A stretch of DNA of 64,000 nucleotides from Candidatus Desulfobacillus denitrificans (GCA_017347485.1 AP021857.1:372001-436000), one strand, 5' to 3'; positions 50,108 to 59,315 are shown, counted from the first letter of the stretch. Notes: a model not told the origin generated them from the sequence alone. Numbers and translations are program-made.

Positions 50108-52321
50108 ATGGATTACAGTTCCGGCGGCAGCATGGATTCGGCCTTGGAACGGGCTGCGGCGCTGCTGCACCGCGGCGAACATGCCGGCGCGGAGACGATG
50201 GCGCTCGGCGTGGCCGGGGAAGATCCGGCCTGTGCCCGCGCCTGGTTCCTGATCGGTGCCGCTCGCCACGGCCAGGAAAACCCCGATGCAGCCCTGCTGG
50301 CGCTGGAGCGCGCGCTGGCGCTCGATCCGGATCTACACGAAGCACGCCGCGCCTGCGCCACCCTCCTGCTCGAAGCGAAACGGCCGCGCGAGGCGCTGGC
50401 ACAGATTGAGGAACTGGTTCGGCGCCGTCCCGCGGAGACTGACTTTCTGGTCGACGCCGGCTTCATCCTTGAAGAACTCGGCGAACCGCAAGCGGCGCTG
50501 GCGCGCTACGACGAGGCGCTGCGGCGCGCGCCGGGCGACTTCCGCGCGCGGCTGAACCGCGGCGCCCTGCTCGCCCGCCTCGGCCGGCTGGAGGAGGCCC
50601 TGCGCGATTGCCAGGCGCTGGCGCGCAGCCATGTCGGCAGCGCGGCGGCGCACTACAACCTCGCCGACGTGCTGCTGCGACTCGGCCGCTATGCCGACGC
50701 GCTAGCCGCAGCCGATCGCGCCCTGCGCCTGGCACCGGAGAAAGCGGAAACCCTCATGCTGCGCGGCCTGGCGCTGGCCATGCTGGGGCGCGACGAAGCG
50801 GCGCGTGCAGCTTTTGCGCAGGCGCAACGCAGCGATGCTGCCGCCGCCGAAAATTACCGCGCGGCGGCGGCTGCCGCCGTCGGCGTCGCCGTGCCGCAGC
50901 GACTGACTTTGGATCCGCGCCAGATCCGCCTGGCGCGCCTGCTGGAGCGGCAAAAGCAATGCGACTGGGCCGAGCGCGCCCGCCTCGCCGACGACATGCG
51001 CCAACTGGCGGCCGATCTGCGGCGCGCGCCGGCGCCGCTGGAGGAGATGGGGCTGTACCACACCGCGCTGTCCCTGCCGCTGACGGCGCGTGAGCAGCAG
51101 GCGCTGGCGCGGGGACTGGCCATGGGAATCGAGGCCCAGGCCGGCGGCTCTCATACTCCTGCGCCTGCGAATCCTGCGGGCTATCGGAAAATTCGCCTCG
51201 GTTTCCTCTCGCCCAATTTCCGCGAGCACCCATCGGCGCAACTTCAATGGCGCCAGCTGGCCCTGCGCGACCGCGCGCGCTTTGAAGTGTTCGCCTATTC
51301 CCTGCACTTCAGCGAAGGCCCGCTGCGGCAGAAAATCGTCGAATCCTGCGACGTGTTCAGGGAAGCCTCCGACTTGGGCGATGGGGATATAGCCGCGCTG
51401 ATCGCGCGCGACGGCATCGACATCCTGGTCGATCTGGCCGGCCACTTCGATTTCTCGCGTCCCGGCGTGCTGGCGCGGCGCCCGGCCCCGCTGCGCGTTT
51501 CCTATCTCGGCCTGCCGGCCACGATGGATGCCGCGCTGATCGATTACCGCATCAGCGATGCCTTCACCACCCCGCCGGAAGAAAGGCCTTTCTGGAGCGA
51601 GAAGCTGGTGTTCCTGCCGGACACGTTCTGGATTTACAACGACCGGGAAGAGATTGCCGGCAGCCGGCCTGCGAGGAAGGCCTGCGGTCTGCCGGAGAAC
51701 GGCCTGGCCTTCTGCAGCTTCAACGCCAGCTACAAGATCGAGCCGGACGTATTCGGCGTCTGGATGCGGCTGCTCCTGCAGGTGCCCGGCAGCGTGCTGT
51801 GGCTGCTCGACGGTGGTCAAGCGGTTCGGCGCAACCTGAGCCGCGAGGCGGCCGTGCGCGGCGTGGCGCCGGAGCGCCTGGTGTTCGCGCCACGCCTGCC
51901 GCGCCCCGAGCACCTGGCGCGACACGCCTGCGCCGACCTGTTCCTCGACACCTTTTATTGCAACGCCCACACCACGGCGGCGGACGCCCTCTGGGCCGGC
52001 CTGCCGGTGCTGACCTGCGCCGGCGACACCATGGCCGCGCGCATCGGCGCCAGCATCGTCCGCGCGTGCGGCCTGCCGGAACTGGTGGCGCCGAATCAGG
52101 TCGGCTACGAAGCCACGGCCTTGCGGCTGGCGTCGCGGCCGGAGGATCTGGCCACGCTGCGCGCGAAGCTTGCAGGAAATCGCGCCAACTGCACACTCTT
52201 CGATACCGCGCGGCGGGTGCACGAGCTGGACCGCGCCTTCGAGACGATGTGGCAGCGTCATTTGCTCGGACTGCCGCCGGAGAGTTTCACGGTGCCGCGC
52301 GATGCCGGGGCGGATGCATGA
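50108..52321 (+). CDS. TPR-containing SPINDLY/OGT-type glycosyltransferase (GT41)
   Basis: A 737-residue cytoplasmic protein. The N-terminal half (about 10-230) is a stack of TPR units (LARYDEALRRAPGDFRARLN; AHYNLADVLLRLGRYADALA). The C-terminal half is the GT41 catalytic region: RLGFLSPNFREHPSAQL, VDLAGHFDFSRPGVLARRPA followed by YLGLPATM, FCSFNASYKIEPDVFGVW, then DTFYCNAHTTAADALWAGLP. Such enzymes add a sugar (GlcNAc or fucose in studied members) to Ser/Thr of proteins. Two 25-bp repeats lie inside. It overlaps the next gene (ATGA). Confidence 0.9.
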   Translation: MDYSSGGSMDSALERAAALLHRGEHAGAETMALGVAGEDPACARAWFLIGAARHGQENPDAALLALERALALDPDLHEARRACATLLLEAKRPREALAQIEELVRRRPAETDFLVDAGFILEELGEPQAALARYDEALRRAPGDFRARLNRGALLARLGRLEEALRDCQALARSHVGSAAAHYNLADVLLRLGRYADALAAADRALRLAPEKAETLMLRGLALAMLGRDEAARAAFAQAQRSDAAAAENYRAAAAAAVGVAVPQRLTLDPRQIRLARLLERQKQCDWAERARLADDMRQLAADLRRAPAPLEEMGLYHTALSLPLTAREQQALARGLAMGIEAQAGGSHTPAPANPAGYRKIRLGFLSPNFREHPSAQLQWRQLALRDRARFEVFAYSLHFSEGPLRQKIVESCDVFREASDLGDGDIAALIARDGIDILVDLAGHFDFSRPGVLARRPAPLRVSYLGLPATMDAALIDYRISDAFTTPPEERPFWSEKLVFLPDTFWIYNDREEIAGSRPARKACGLPENGLAFCSFNASYKIEPDVFGVWMRLLLQVPGSVLWLLDGGQAVRRNLSREAAVRGVAPERLVFAPRLPRPEHLARHACADLFLDTFYCNAHTTAADALWAGLPVLTCAGDTMAARIGASIVRACGLPELVAPNQVGYEATALRLASRPEDLATLRAKLAGNRANCTLFDTARRVHELDRAFETMWQRHLLGLPPESFTVPRDAGADA
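50424..50447 (+). repeat. 25-bp GACTGACTTT repeat (in the glycosyltransferase gene)
   Basis: GCCGTCCCGCGG, A, GACTGACTTTC, encoding ETDFL in the loop between TPR helices. Confidence 0.8.
50888..50910 (+). repeat. 25-bp GACTGACTTT repeat (in the glycosyltransferase gene)
   Basis: GCCGTGCCGCAGC, GACTGACTTT, encoding QRLTL in the linker between the TPR and catalytic halves. Confidence 0.75.
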
Positions 52322-53688
52322 GCGATCCGCGCCGACAAGCGGTTGCGGCGGAGCCGGTGGTGCGCGGCGTCGTCGCCGGCATCGGCTGGCCGGGCGTTCC
52401 GAGCGATCCGGGCGCGCACCTCGCCGCGCTGCTGTTTCAGCTGGAGCGCTCGCAATGGCTGCCGGAGGAGCGCCTGCGCGAGCGCCAGCTCGACCAGCTC
52501 AGGCACCTGTTGCGGCACGCCCGCAGCACCGTCCCGCATTACGCCGAGCCGTTGTGCGACATCGATGTGGACCATCTCGACTGGGCGACGTTCGAAGCCT
52601 TGCCCCTGCTGTCGCGCAAGGCACTGCAGGACAACTTCGCGTCTCTGAGAAGCAGCGCGGTGCCGCCCGGCCATGGCGCCGTTGTCGAGGGACAAAGCTC
52701 GGGCTCGACCGGCATGCCGGTGCGCTTCCTGCAAACCGGAGCGGCCCAGCTGTTCTGGAACGTGTTGACCCTGCGCGAGCACCTCTGGCAGGAGCGGGAC
52801 TTCTCGGGCAAGCTGCCCGCCATCCGCATCAAGGTGCAGGAAGGCCGCTGGCCCGACTGGGGCCTGCCGGCGGCGGCGCTGTTCCGCACCGGACCGGGAG
52901 CGACGCTCAATGTGCGCACCGATGTCGAGCGGCAGCTCGACTGGCTGGTGCGCGAGGATCCGGATTATCTGATCACCCACGCCAGCAACCTGCAGGCGCT
53001 CGCCGAGCTGTCGTTGCGCCGCGGCGTTCGCCTGCCGCGGCTGCGCCAGGCGCGCAGCTACAGCGAGGCGCTGCGGCCGGACCTGCGCGAGGCCGTGCGC
53101 GCGGCCTGGGGCGTCGAGGTCGCCGACGGCTACAGTTGCGAGGAGGCGGGCTACATCGCCCTGCAGTGCCCGCGGCACGAGCACTACCATGTGCAGTCGG
53201 AGAACCTGCTGGTGGAGATCCTCGACGAGGCGGGGCGTCCCTGCGTCCCCGGCGAGACGGGGCGCGTCGTCCTGACGCCGCTGCACAACTTCGCCATGCC
53301 GCTGATCCGCTACGAGATCGGGGATTACGCGGAGGTCGGGAGTCCCTGCGATTGCGGGAGGGGTCTGCCGGTGATTTCACGCATCCACGGTCGCCGGCGC
53401 AACATGATCGTGCTGCCGGACGGACGGCGGCATTGGCCGAGCTTTCCTTCCGCCTCGTGGCTTGCCGTGGCGCCGGTCAGGCAGTTTCAGATCATTCAGC
53501 ATGATCCGGCCGGGCTCGAAGTTGCCTACGTGATGGAACGGGCGCTGACGGAAGGCGAGAAACAGCGGCTCGAAGCGGCCTTCTCCGAGAGGCTCGGCCA
53601 TCGTTTCATTTTTCGCTGGAACAGGGTCGAGGCCATCGTCCGCGGCGAAGGCGGCAAGCACGAGGATTTCATCTCGCGACTGGATTGA
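52318..53688 (+). CDS. CapK/phenylacetate-CoA ligase-like adenylating enzyme
   Basis: A 456-residue member of the adenylate-forming superfamily. It has the nucleotide-binding SSGSTGMPVRF motif, the adenine-pocket DGYSCEEAGYIALQCP stretch and YEIGDYAEVG with CDCGRGLPVISRIHGR towards the C-terminus. Relatives include PaaK and capsule protein CapK. Translational coupling to the glycosyltransferase suggests an acyl or other activated group used on the same surface product rather than phenylacetate catabolism, since no paa genes are present. The exact substrate is unknown. Confidence 0.82.
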   Translation: MSDPRRQAVAAEPVVRGVVAGIGWPGVPSDPGAHLAALLFQLERSQWLPEERLRERQLDQLRHLLRHARSTVPHYAEPLCDIDVDHLDWATFEALPLLSRKALQDNFASLRSSAVPPGHGAVVEGQSSGSTGMPVRFLQTGAAQLFWNVLTLREHLWQERDFSGKLPAIRIKVQEGRWPDWGLPAAALFRTGPGATLNVRTDVERQLDWLVREDPDYLITHASNLQALAELSLRRGVRLPRLRQARSYSEALRPDLREAVRAAWGVEVADGYSCEEAGYIALQCPRHEHYHVQSENLLVEILDEAGRPCVPGETGRVVLTPLHNFAMPLIRYEIGDYAEVGSPCDCGRGLPVISRIHGRRRNMIVLPDGRRHWPSFPSASWLAVAPVRQFQIIQHDPAGLEVAYVMERALTEGEKQRLEAAFSERLGHRFIFRWNRVEAIVRGEGGKHEDFISRLD

Positions 53689-53716
53689 GACGGCATCGGA
53701 GGGCGAACGGATTTCC

Positions 53717-53742
53717 GCCGTGCCGGGGAGACTGACTTTTCC
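53717..53742 (+). repeat. 25-bp GACTGACTTT repeat (between convergent genes)
   Basis: GCCGTGCCGGGG, A, GACTGACTTTTCC, placed between the CapK-like and sulfotransferase-like stop codons. Confidence 0.8.
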
Positions 53743-53768
53743 CAGGATGCGCCCCGGGCGGCCTCGGC

Positions 53769-54440
53769 TCACGCCACCAGGGCGATCGACGCCTCGATCT
53801 CCCGGCCGTTTCCGCAGCCGGCGAATGCTGCCAGGCGCCTGACTTGCTCGGCGGGATGCGCCAGCAATTCCTCGAAGGAAAGCATGAATACGGGCAGGCC
53901 GAGATGCTTCGCATGCCACGCCGCGTACCCGGCATATTGTGCGATGGTCTTTCTGGCCGAGACGAGGGTCCTGGGATGCAGGAGCCTCGACAGTTCGGGC
54001 ATGGCGAACATGCTGCGCGCGCTCTCCTCCTGGCGCCGGCATACCAGCACGATCCGAATGCGTGTCGAATCCAGCATTCCGGCCGACAGCCATGACAGCA
54101 GCGTGGCGCAAAGCCGTGGATCCTTGATGCCCCATTGAGGAGAGCCGGCGCGCCAGCCGAGGTCAGGCCTGGTCAGGATGCTGAGGTCGCCGGAACGGGC
54201 AAGGCGTTCCGGATCGCCCGGCCCGGCAACCGTACAGCCGGCAGAACGAATGAACAGATTATTTGCCAGCCGGACATCCGCCCGCTGCAGGTAGCCTTGC
54301 GGATTGAAGGGATCCGGCTCGAGCATGGCTTCTTCCGGGCCGAAATCCACGCCCAGACCGGAAAGGATTCGACAGGCGAGTGAAGTGCCGGACCTGAAGG
54401 GCCCCAGCACGACGATGCCATCGGTCTTGATTGTGCTCAT
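53769..54440 (-). CDS. Sulfotransferase-family protein
   Basis: A 223-residue protein from the ATG at 54440 (MSTIKTDGIVVLGPFRSGTS), which sits right at the P-loop-like PAPS-binding segment LGPFRSGTSLACRIL; the frame extends upstream without homology. The 3'-phosphate-binding part reads RIRIVLVCRRQEESARSM. It could transfer sulfate to a sugar or protein. It is convergent with the CapK-like gene and divergent from the third FecR gene, so its link to this locus is by position only. Confidence 0.75.
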   Translation of the reverse strand: MSTIKTDGIVVLGPFRSGTSLACRILSGLGVDFGPEEAMLEPDPFNPQGYLQRADVRLANNLFIRSAGCTVAGPGDPERLARSGDLSILTRPDLGWRAGSPQWGIKDPRLCATLLSWLSAGMLDSTRIRIVLVCRRQEESARSMFAMPELSRLLHPRTLVSARKTIAQYAGYAAWHAKHLGLPVFMLSFEELLAHPAEQVRRLAAFAGCGNGREIEASIALVA

Positions 54441-54518
54441 GGCCTGAACGGGATACCGGATGTGATCATGGCATAATGTCCAGGCTTTTTCGAGTTCGAA
54501 AACGGAGGCATTGCGGTC

Positions 54519-55259
54519 ATGGAAGTTCTTTTGCAAAGGCGTGAATCGGGTGCCAGGATCGGATTCTTTGTGTTTAGCGGAATCCTTCTGATGCTGTGCC
54601 TGTATTCCGGCAAGCTGTTTGCCGGTGCGGCAAAGGTCGATTTCACCGTCGGGGAGGTGGCAGCCATACAAGCGGATGGAGTCAGGAAGCCATTGGCCCG
54701 GGGCATGGAAGTCAGCGCCGGAGAGACCATCGACACCGGCAGCGGTCGAGCCCAGCTGCGGTTCACCGACGGCGCCATGGTGTCGCTTCAGCCGCAGACG
54801 CAATTTCGCATCGATGCCTACGAATTCAAGGGTCAGCCGGACGGCAGCGAGAAGGGGTTCTTTCGCCTTTTGAAGGGCGCCATGCGCACCATCACCGGCG
54901 CCATCGGCAAGGCGGATCGCACGGCTTATCGGCTCGACACTGCGGTAGCGACCATCGGCATTCGCGGCACCGAATACGCGGTGGCCTACGGCAACAGCAT
55001 CACCGTGACGACGAATTCCGGGCTGGTCGAGGTGTGCAACGCGGCCGGCTGCCTGCTGGTGGAGGCCGGACAGTCGGCCTATGTGCCGGATGCCAATACG
55101 CTGCCGGCCTTCACGCGGCGCAACGCGCTCGATCCCCTGCTGGCGCCGCCGGCGCCGGTGCCATCGGGCTTTTCCACGGGAGACAATCCGGGCGCCATTC
55201 CGCAACCGCATTCTCCGCAGTCGCCGCCTCCGTATCAGCCCCCTTATACGGGCGGTTAG
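54519..55259 (+). CDS. Third FecR-domain protein, without the barrel
   Basis: A 246-residue exported protein. The signal region is FFVFSGILLMLCLYSGKLFA. The FecR domain (ETIDTGSGRAQLRFTDGAM; ATIGIRGTEYAVAYGNSITV) is clearly related to the two at 47-50 kb but more diverged. Residues after about 200 are a short Pro/Ser-rich tail (PQPHSPQSPPPYQPPYTGG) instead of a barrel. It may be a truncated or free-standing periplasmic relative. Its function is unknown. Confidence 0.8.
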   Translation: MEVLLQRRESGARIGFFVFSGILLMLCLYSGKLFAGAAKVDFTVGEVAAIQADGVRKPLARGMEVSAGETIDTGSGRAQLRFTDGAMVSLQPQTQFRIDAYEFKGQPDGSEKGFFRLLKGAMRTITGAIGKADRTAYRLDTAVATIGIRGTEYAVAYGNSITVTTNSGLVEVCNAAGCLLVEAGQSAYVPDANTLPAFTRRNALDPLLAPPAPVPSGFSTGDNPGAIPQPHSPQSPPPYQPPYTGG

Positions 55260-55292
55260 CGGGAGCCTTTCAGCGACCCGCACGGTCCGGCG

Positions 55293-55811
55293 CTAACACG
55301 GATTCCGATTCCAATCGCGGTCGTAGATCGCAAAATCGAACGCCAGCCCATCGGCCGTGCGGCTGCGTTCGCGTGAGGTTTCCCGCCAGCGTTGCCGGTC
55401 GAATGACGGGAAGCGGGCGTCGCCCGCATAGTCGCGGTGGATCTCCGTGAGGTAGAGCCGCCGCGCCAGCGGCAGCGCCTCGGCATAGATTTGCGCGCCG
55501 CCGATGACGAAGATTTCGTCGCTACCGGTCCGGCAGGCGGCGAGCGCCGCGCCGAATGAGCCGGCGACCTCGCAGCCCTCTGCCGCATATCCGGCCGTGC
55601 GCGAAATGACGATGTTGCGCCGGCCCGGCAACGGACGGCCGATGGACTCGTAGGTTTTCCTTCCCATGATCACGGGGTGGCCGAGGGTGAGGGCCTTGAA
55701 GCGCTTCAGGTCCTCCGGCAGGCGCCAGGGCAGGGCGTTGTCGCTGCCGATGACGCCATTCGACGCCACCGCGGCGATCAGCGAGACGCGCGGCTTGCGG
55801 TCATCTTGCAT
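55293..55811 (-). CDS. folA: Dihydrofolate reductase
   Basis: A 172-residue enzyme from the ATG at 55811 (MQDDRKPRVSLIAAVASNGV). It has the substrate loop IGSDNALPWRLPEDLKRFK, NADPH-binding GHPVIMGRKTYESIGRPLPG RRN (written in two parts) and FVIGGAQIYAEAL. It regenerates tetrahydrofolate, needed by the thymidylate pathway that Dcd also feeds. It is convergent with the third FecR gene and divergent from glrK. Confidence 0.95.
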   Translation of the reverse strand: MQDDRKPRVSLIAAVASNGVIGSDNALPWRLPEDLKRFKALTLGHPVIMGRKTYESIGRPLPGRRNIVISRTAGYAAEGCEVAGSFGAALAACRTGSDEIFVIGGAQIYAEALPLARRLYLTEIHRDYAGDARFPSFDRQRWRETSRERSRTADGLAFDFAIYDRDWNRNPC

Positions 55812-55859
55812 CGGTGTGTTATCGTAAAAAAGCCAAGGCAAAGCCCGAGTGTATACCGA

Positions 55860-57281
55860 GTGAGTCGTCTTTACCCCAAATCCTTCCTGCGCCTGATCCT
55901 GATCGGATTCGGGCTGGTGGCCCTGCCGCTGGTGTTCGCGCTGGGCAACGCCGCCTTCAATGTGCAGCATCTGGCGGAGCAGAGCGAGCGCGCGGTGCGC
56001 GAGGCGGCCGTCGCCACGCGCGCCAGCCGCGAAATGCTGGAGACGCTGACCGGCATGGAACGCGCCCTGCGGCAGTATCTGCTGCTGGCAGACCGCGGGC
56101 TGCTCGAGGACTATCGCCGGCTGCGCGGGGAGTTTGTCCAGGCGACGCGGGAGTATTCGCTCCTGCCGCTGGATGCGGACGCCCATGAAAAGCTGAAGGC
56201 CGTGCTGGGCCGCGAGCAGAACCTCATGGGCGCCCTGGAGAAGGGCATGGCGGTCTCCCCGGATGAATTCGCCGCCATCGCCGAGCAGGCGCGTGCCGTC
56301 CTCTCGGCCAGCGGCCGCCTGATCGACGTCGAGGTCGAGCATCTGCGCACGACCGCGCTCGATGCGCGCAGCACGCTGACCTGGCAGCTGCTCGCCGCCA
56401 TTCCGGTGGCCCTGGGCATCGCCTTGTGGTTCCGCGCCGTCATATCGAGCCAGTTGCAGCAGGTCGACCGGGCCATCCGCACCATCGGCCGCGCCGAGTA
56501 CTCCGACGGCGTCACGGTGACGGGCCCGCAGGACCTGGCCTATCTCGGGCGGCGGCTGGACTGGCTGCGGCGGCGCCTGGCGGAGCTGGAGGAGCAGAAG
56601 AACCGCTTTCTGCGCCATGTCTCGCACGACCTGAAGACGCCGCTCACGGCGATCCGCGAGGGCGCGCAGCTGCTCGGGGAGGGCGTGCCCGGGCCGCTCA
56701 GCGAGCAGCAGCGGACCATCATCGAAATCATCGACCAGAACAGCCGCCGGCTGCAGCAGCTCATCGAGGAACTGATCGACTACCAGCAGGCCGGATTTGC
56801 CGCCAGCAGCATCGATCCGCACCAGGTGGCGCTCGACGTGGTGTGCACGCAGGTGCTGCGCACGCACCGGCTGGTGGCCGCCGCGCGCGCCATACGCTTC
56901 GAGCGCCGGCTGGCCCCCGTCATCGTGGAGGGAGACGCCGACAAGCTGCGCGTCGTCATCGACAACCTGATCACCAATGGCATCAAGTTCTCGCCCCGCG
57001 AAGGCGTCATCCACATCACGCTGGGCAAGCAGGACGGACGCGCTGTGCTGGATGTCGTCGACCAGGGGCCGGGCGTGGCCGGCGAAGAGCGCGAGCGCAT
57101 CTTCGAGCCGTTTTTCCGCGGCACGCGGTCGCGCCGCGGCACCGTCAAGGGCAGCGGCCTCGGCCTCGCCATCGCCAAGGAATACGTGCTGGCCCATCGT
57201 GGCAAAATCGAGGTCATCGAGGAAGGCAAGGGCGGGCATTTCCGCGTCACGTTGCCGTTGCACTGGGAAAAAACGGGTTGA
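55860..57281 (+). CDS. glrK: GlrK/QseE-like sensor histidine kinase
   Basis: A 473-residue kinase beginning at GTG 55860 (MSRLYPKSFLRLILIGFGLV), because the membrane helix starts immediately after. A periplasmic helical sensor region (about 35-175) is flanked by two membrane helices (ALPLVFALG; LLAAIPVALGIALWF). DHp has RHVSHDLKTPLTAIREG with His at 256, and the ATPase has IDNLITNGIKFS and GLGLAIAKEY. It overlaps the lipoprotein gene (TGATG). The order kinase-lipoprotein-sigma-54 regulator matches glrK-qseG-glrR. Confidence 0.88.
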   Translation: MSRLYPKSFLRLILIGFGLVALPLVFALGNAAFNVQHLAEQSERAVREAAVATRASREMLETLTGMERALRQYLLLADRGLLEDYRRLRGEFVQATREYSLLPLDADAHEKLKAVLGREQNLMGALEKGMAVSPDEFAAIAEQARAVLSASGRLIDVEVEHLRTTALDARSTLTWQLLAAIPVALGIALWFRAVISSQLQQVDRAIRTIGRAEYSDGVTVTGPQDLAYLGRRLDWLRRRLAELEEQKNRFLRHVSHDLKTPLTAIREGAQLLGEGVPGPLSEQQRTIIEIIDQNSRRLQQLIEELIDYQQAGFAASSIDPHQVALDVVCTQVLRTHRLVAAARAIRFERRLAPVIVEGDADKLRVVIDNLITNGIKFSPREGVIHITLGKQDGRAVLDVVDQGPGVAGEERERIFEPFFRGTRSRRGTVKGSGLGLAIAKEYVLAHRGKIEVIEEGKGGHFRVTLPLHWEKTG

Positions 57282-57787
57282 TGCTGAAGTCTATTTGCTT
57301 GGCAGCCGTGATGATGGCAATGAGCGGGTGTGCCTGGCTGGAGCCGGCGCCGGAGGAAGCGGCAGCGCCGGCGACGGCCAGGCCCGTCACGGATCATGCC
57401 CGGGAGAATGCGGAAGTCGCCGCCCTGCTGGCATACTATCAGGGACTGCTGGCCATGCCGGCCGAGGAATTGAAACGGGAACATCAGGCGGTCAGCCAGA
57501 CTTTCGCCCGCGACCGCACCGAGCTGGGACGGCTGCAACTGGCCTTGCTGTTGTGCGTGCCTGGCGCGCCCTGGCATGACGACGCCAGACTGATGACCTT
57601 GCTCGACGGTGCGGCCAGCCGCAAGGCGCCGGCCGACTCGCCGCGGCGCCATTTCGTGACGTTGCTGCAGAAGCTCGTGGCGGAACGGCAGCGCGAACAG
57701 AAGCGGGCGGACGAATTGCAGCAGAAACTGGATAGCATGTTGACCATCGAACGCAGCCTGCGCGGACGGGCAGCCCGGAAAAAATGA
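57281..57787 (+). CDS. QseG-like lipoprotein of the GlrK/GlrR operon
   Basis: A 168-residue lipoprotein: MLKSICLAAVMMAMSGCAWL with lipobox MSGC (Cys17), then a helical region with a C-terminal coiled coil (LVAERQREQKRADELQQKLD). In enterobacteria the gene at this position encodes an outer-membrane lipoprotein that modulates GlrK. It overlaps both neighbours (TGATG and ATGA), implying coordinated translation. Confidence 0.78.
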   Translation: MLKSICLAAVMMAMSGCAWLEPAPEEAAAPATARPVTDHARENAEVAALLAYYQGLLAMPAEELKREHQAVSQTFARDRTELGRLQLALLLCVPGAPWHDDARLMTLLDGAASRKAPADSPRRHFVTLLQKLVAERQREQKRADELQQKLDSMLTIERSLRGRAARKK

Positions 57788-59139
57788 CCGAAACCAAAGC
57801 CACCATCCTGCTGGTCGATGACGATCGGGACCTGCTCAAGCTGATTTCCCTGCGCCTGACGGCGGCCGGCTATGCGGTGCAGACCGCCGAAAGCGGCAAG
57901 CAGGCGCTGGCCCAGCTGGCCATGGCGCGCCCCCGCCTGGTGATTACCGACCTGCGCATGGAAGGCATGGACGGGATGGCGCTCTTCGACCGCATCCATG
58001 CCGCCATGCCGACGCTGCCGGTGATCATCCTGACGGCGCATGGCACGATTCCGGATGCCGTGGCGGCCACCCAGCGCGGCGTCTTCAGCTTCCTCACCAA
58101 GCCCTTCGACGGCAAGGACCTGCTGGCACAGGTGGAGCAGGCCCTCAAGTTTTCGGGCGGCACGGATGCCGACGGCAAAGCGGAAGCCTGGCGCGCGGAA
58201 ATCGTCACACGCAGCCAGCGCATGGAGGAGGTGCTGCGCCAGGCCAAGCTGGTGGCCGGCTCGGACGCCAGCGTGCTGATCTTCGGGGAATCCGGCAGCG
58301 GCAAGGAATTGCTGGCGAAAGCCATCCACCTGGCCAGCGAACGCGCCAAGGGGCCGTTCATGGCGGTCAATTGCGCGGCGATTCCCGAGCATCTGCTCGA
58401 GAGCGAACTCTTCGGCCATGCCAAGGGCGCTTTCTCCGGAGCGATTTATGCCCACCGCGGCCTGTTCCAGGCCGCGCAGCGCGGCACGCTCTTCCTCGAC
58501 GAGATCGGCGACATGCCGCTGGCGTTGCAGGCCAAGCTGCTGCGCACCCTGCAGGACCGCAGCGTGCGGCCGGTCGGCTCGACCGAAATGGTGCCGGTCG
58601 ACGTGCGCATCATCTCGGCCACCCATCGGGACCTGTCGGAGAGCATTCGCGGCGGCACATTCCGCCCCGATCTGTACTACCGGCTCAACGTGGTGTCGCT
58701 GGCCTTGCCGCCCCTGTCCGAGCGCCGCGAGGACATTCCCCTGCTGTGCGCGCATTTCGTCGAGATGCTGGCGGAGCGCTACAGCAAGCCGGCGCGCACC
58801 TTTTCGCCCGAAGCCATGGAGCTGCTGGTCAACGCCACCTGGCCGGGCAATGTCCGCCAGTTGCTCAACGTGGTCGAGCAGACCGTTGCCTTGTCAACTT
58901 CCCCGGTGGTGCCGGCCTCGCTCGTGCAGAAGGCCTTGCGCGACGACAACACCCTGATGGTTTCCCTCGACGAGGCGCGGCGCGCCTTCGAGCACGATTA
59001 CCTGGTGCGATTGTTGCGCGCCACGGAGGGAAACGTGACGCAGGCGGCGCGCATGGCACAGCGCAATCGCACCGAGTTCTACAAGCTGCTGCAGCGGCAC
59101 GATCTGACCCCCGCGCTGTTCAAGGCCGAAAAAGCCTGA
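57784..59139 (+). CDS. glrR: GlrR-like sigma-54-dependent response regulator
   Basis: A 451-residue regulator. The receiver has acidic residues VDDDRD and phosphoacceptor Asp56 (VITDLRMEGMDG), with Lys in FLTKPFDG. The AAA+ domain has Walker A GESGSGKE (about 168), a GAFSGA loop in place of GAFTGA, and Walker B TLFLDEIGDM. The C-terminal Fis-type helix-turn-helix reads EGNVTQAARMAQRNRTEFYK. It should activate RNA polymerase-sigma-54. A matching sigma-54 promoter and a TGTC/GACA site lie just downstream. Confidence 0.9.
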   Translation: MTETKATILLVDDDRDLLKLISLRLTAAGYAVQTAESGKQALAQLAMARPRLVITDLRMEGMDGMALFDRIHAAMPTLPVIILTAHGTIPDAVAATQRGVFSFLTKPFDGKDLLAQVEQALKFSGGTDADGKAEAWRAEIVTRSQRMEEVLRQAKLVAGSDASVLIFGESGSGKELLAKAIHLASERAKGPFMAVNCAAIPEHLLESELFGHAKGAFSGAIYAHRGLFQAAQRGTLFLDEIGDMPLALQAKLLRTLQDRSVRPVGSTEMVPVDVRIISATHRDLSESIRGGTFRPDLYYRLNVVSLALPPLSERREDIPLLCAHFVEMLAERYSKPARTFSPEAMELLVNATWPGNVRQLLNVVEQTVALSTSPVVPASLVQKALRDDNTLMVSLDEARRAFEHDYLVRLLRATEGNVTQAARMAQRNRTEFYKLLQRHDLTPALFKAEKA

Positions 59140-59154
59140 ACCGACCTGACCGAC

Positions 59155-59172
59155 TGTCGCCGTCCAACGACA
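59155..59172 (+). promoter_or_regulatory. Possible GlrR binding site (TGTC, 10 bases, GACA)
   Basis: An inverted TGTC/GACA pair about 145 bp upstream of the sigma-54 promoter, the usual distance for an enhancer. E. coli GlrR sites have TGTC/GACA half-sites, as I recall with a slightly longer spacer. The stretch 59140-59484 otherwise holds a 25-bp repeat, the promoter and a hairpin, with no gene before 59485. Confidence 0.45.
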
Positions 59173-59257
59173 GGCCGCAATCCCGACTGTTCAAGGAGTT
59201 AGCCGCTTTCGCCGGGAGCACTGACGTCTACGCCCGACGCTTTGGCTGGATTGCGGC

Positions 59258-59282
59258 GCCGTCCTGCAGCCACTGACTTTTC
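59258..59282 (+). repeat. 25-bp GACTGACTTT repeat (upstream of the sigma-54 promoter)
   Basis: GCCGTCCTGCAGC, CACTGACTTTTC; the first G of GACTGAC is replaced by C. It lies between the possible GlrR site and the promoter. Confidence 0.75.
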
Positions 59283-59315
59283 GCATCTCGATGTAATTCA
59301 AGGAAAAACGAAAAC

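Noticed and set aside
52318..53688. Phenylacetate catabolism (paaK)
   Set aside because: No other paa genes are present. Overlap with a glycosyltransferase favours the CapK-like role.
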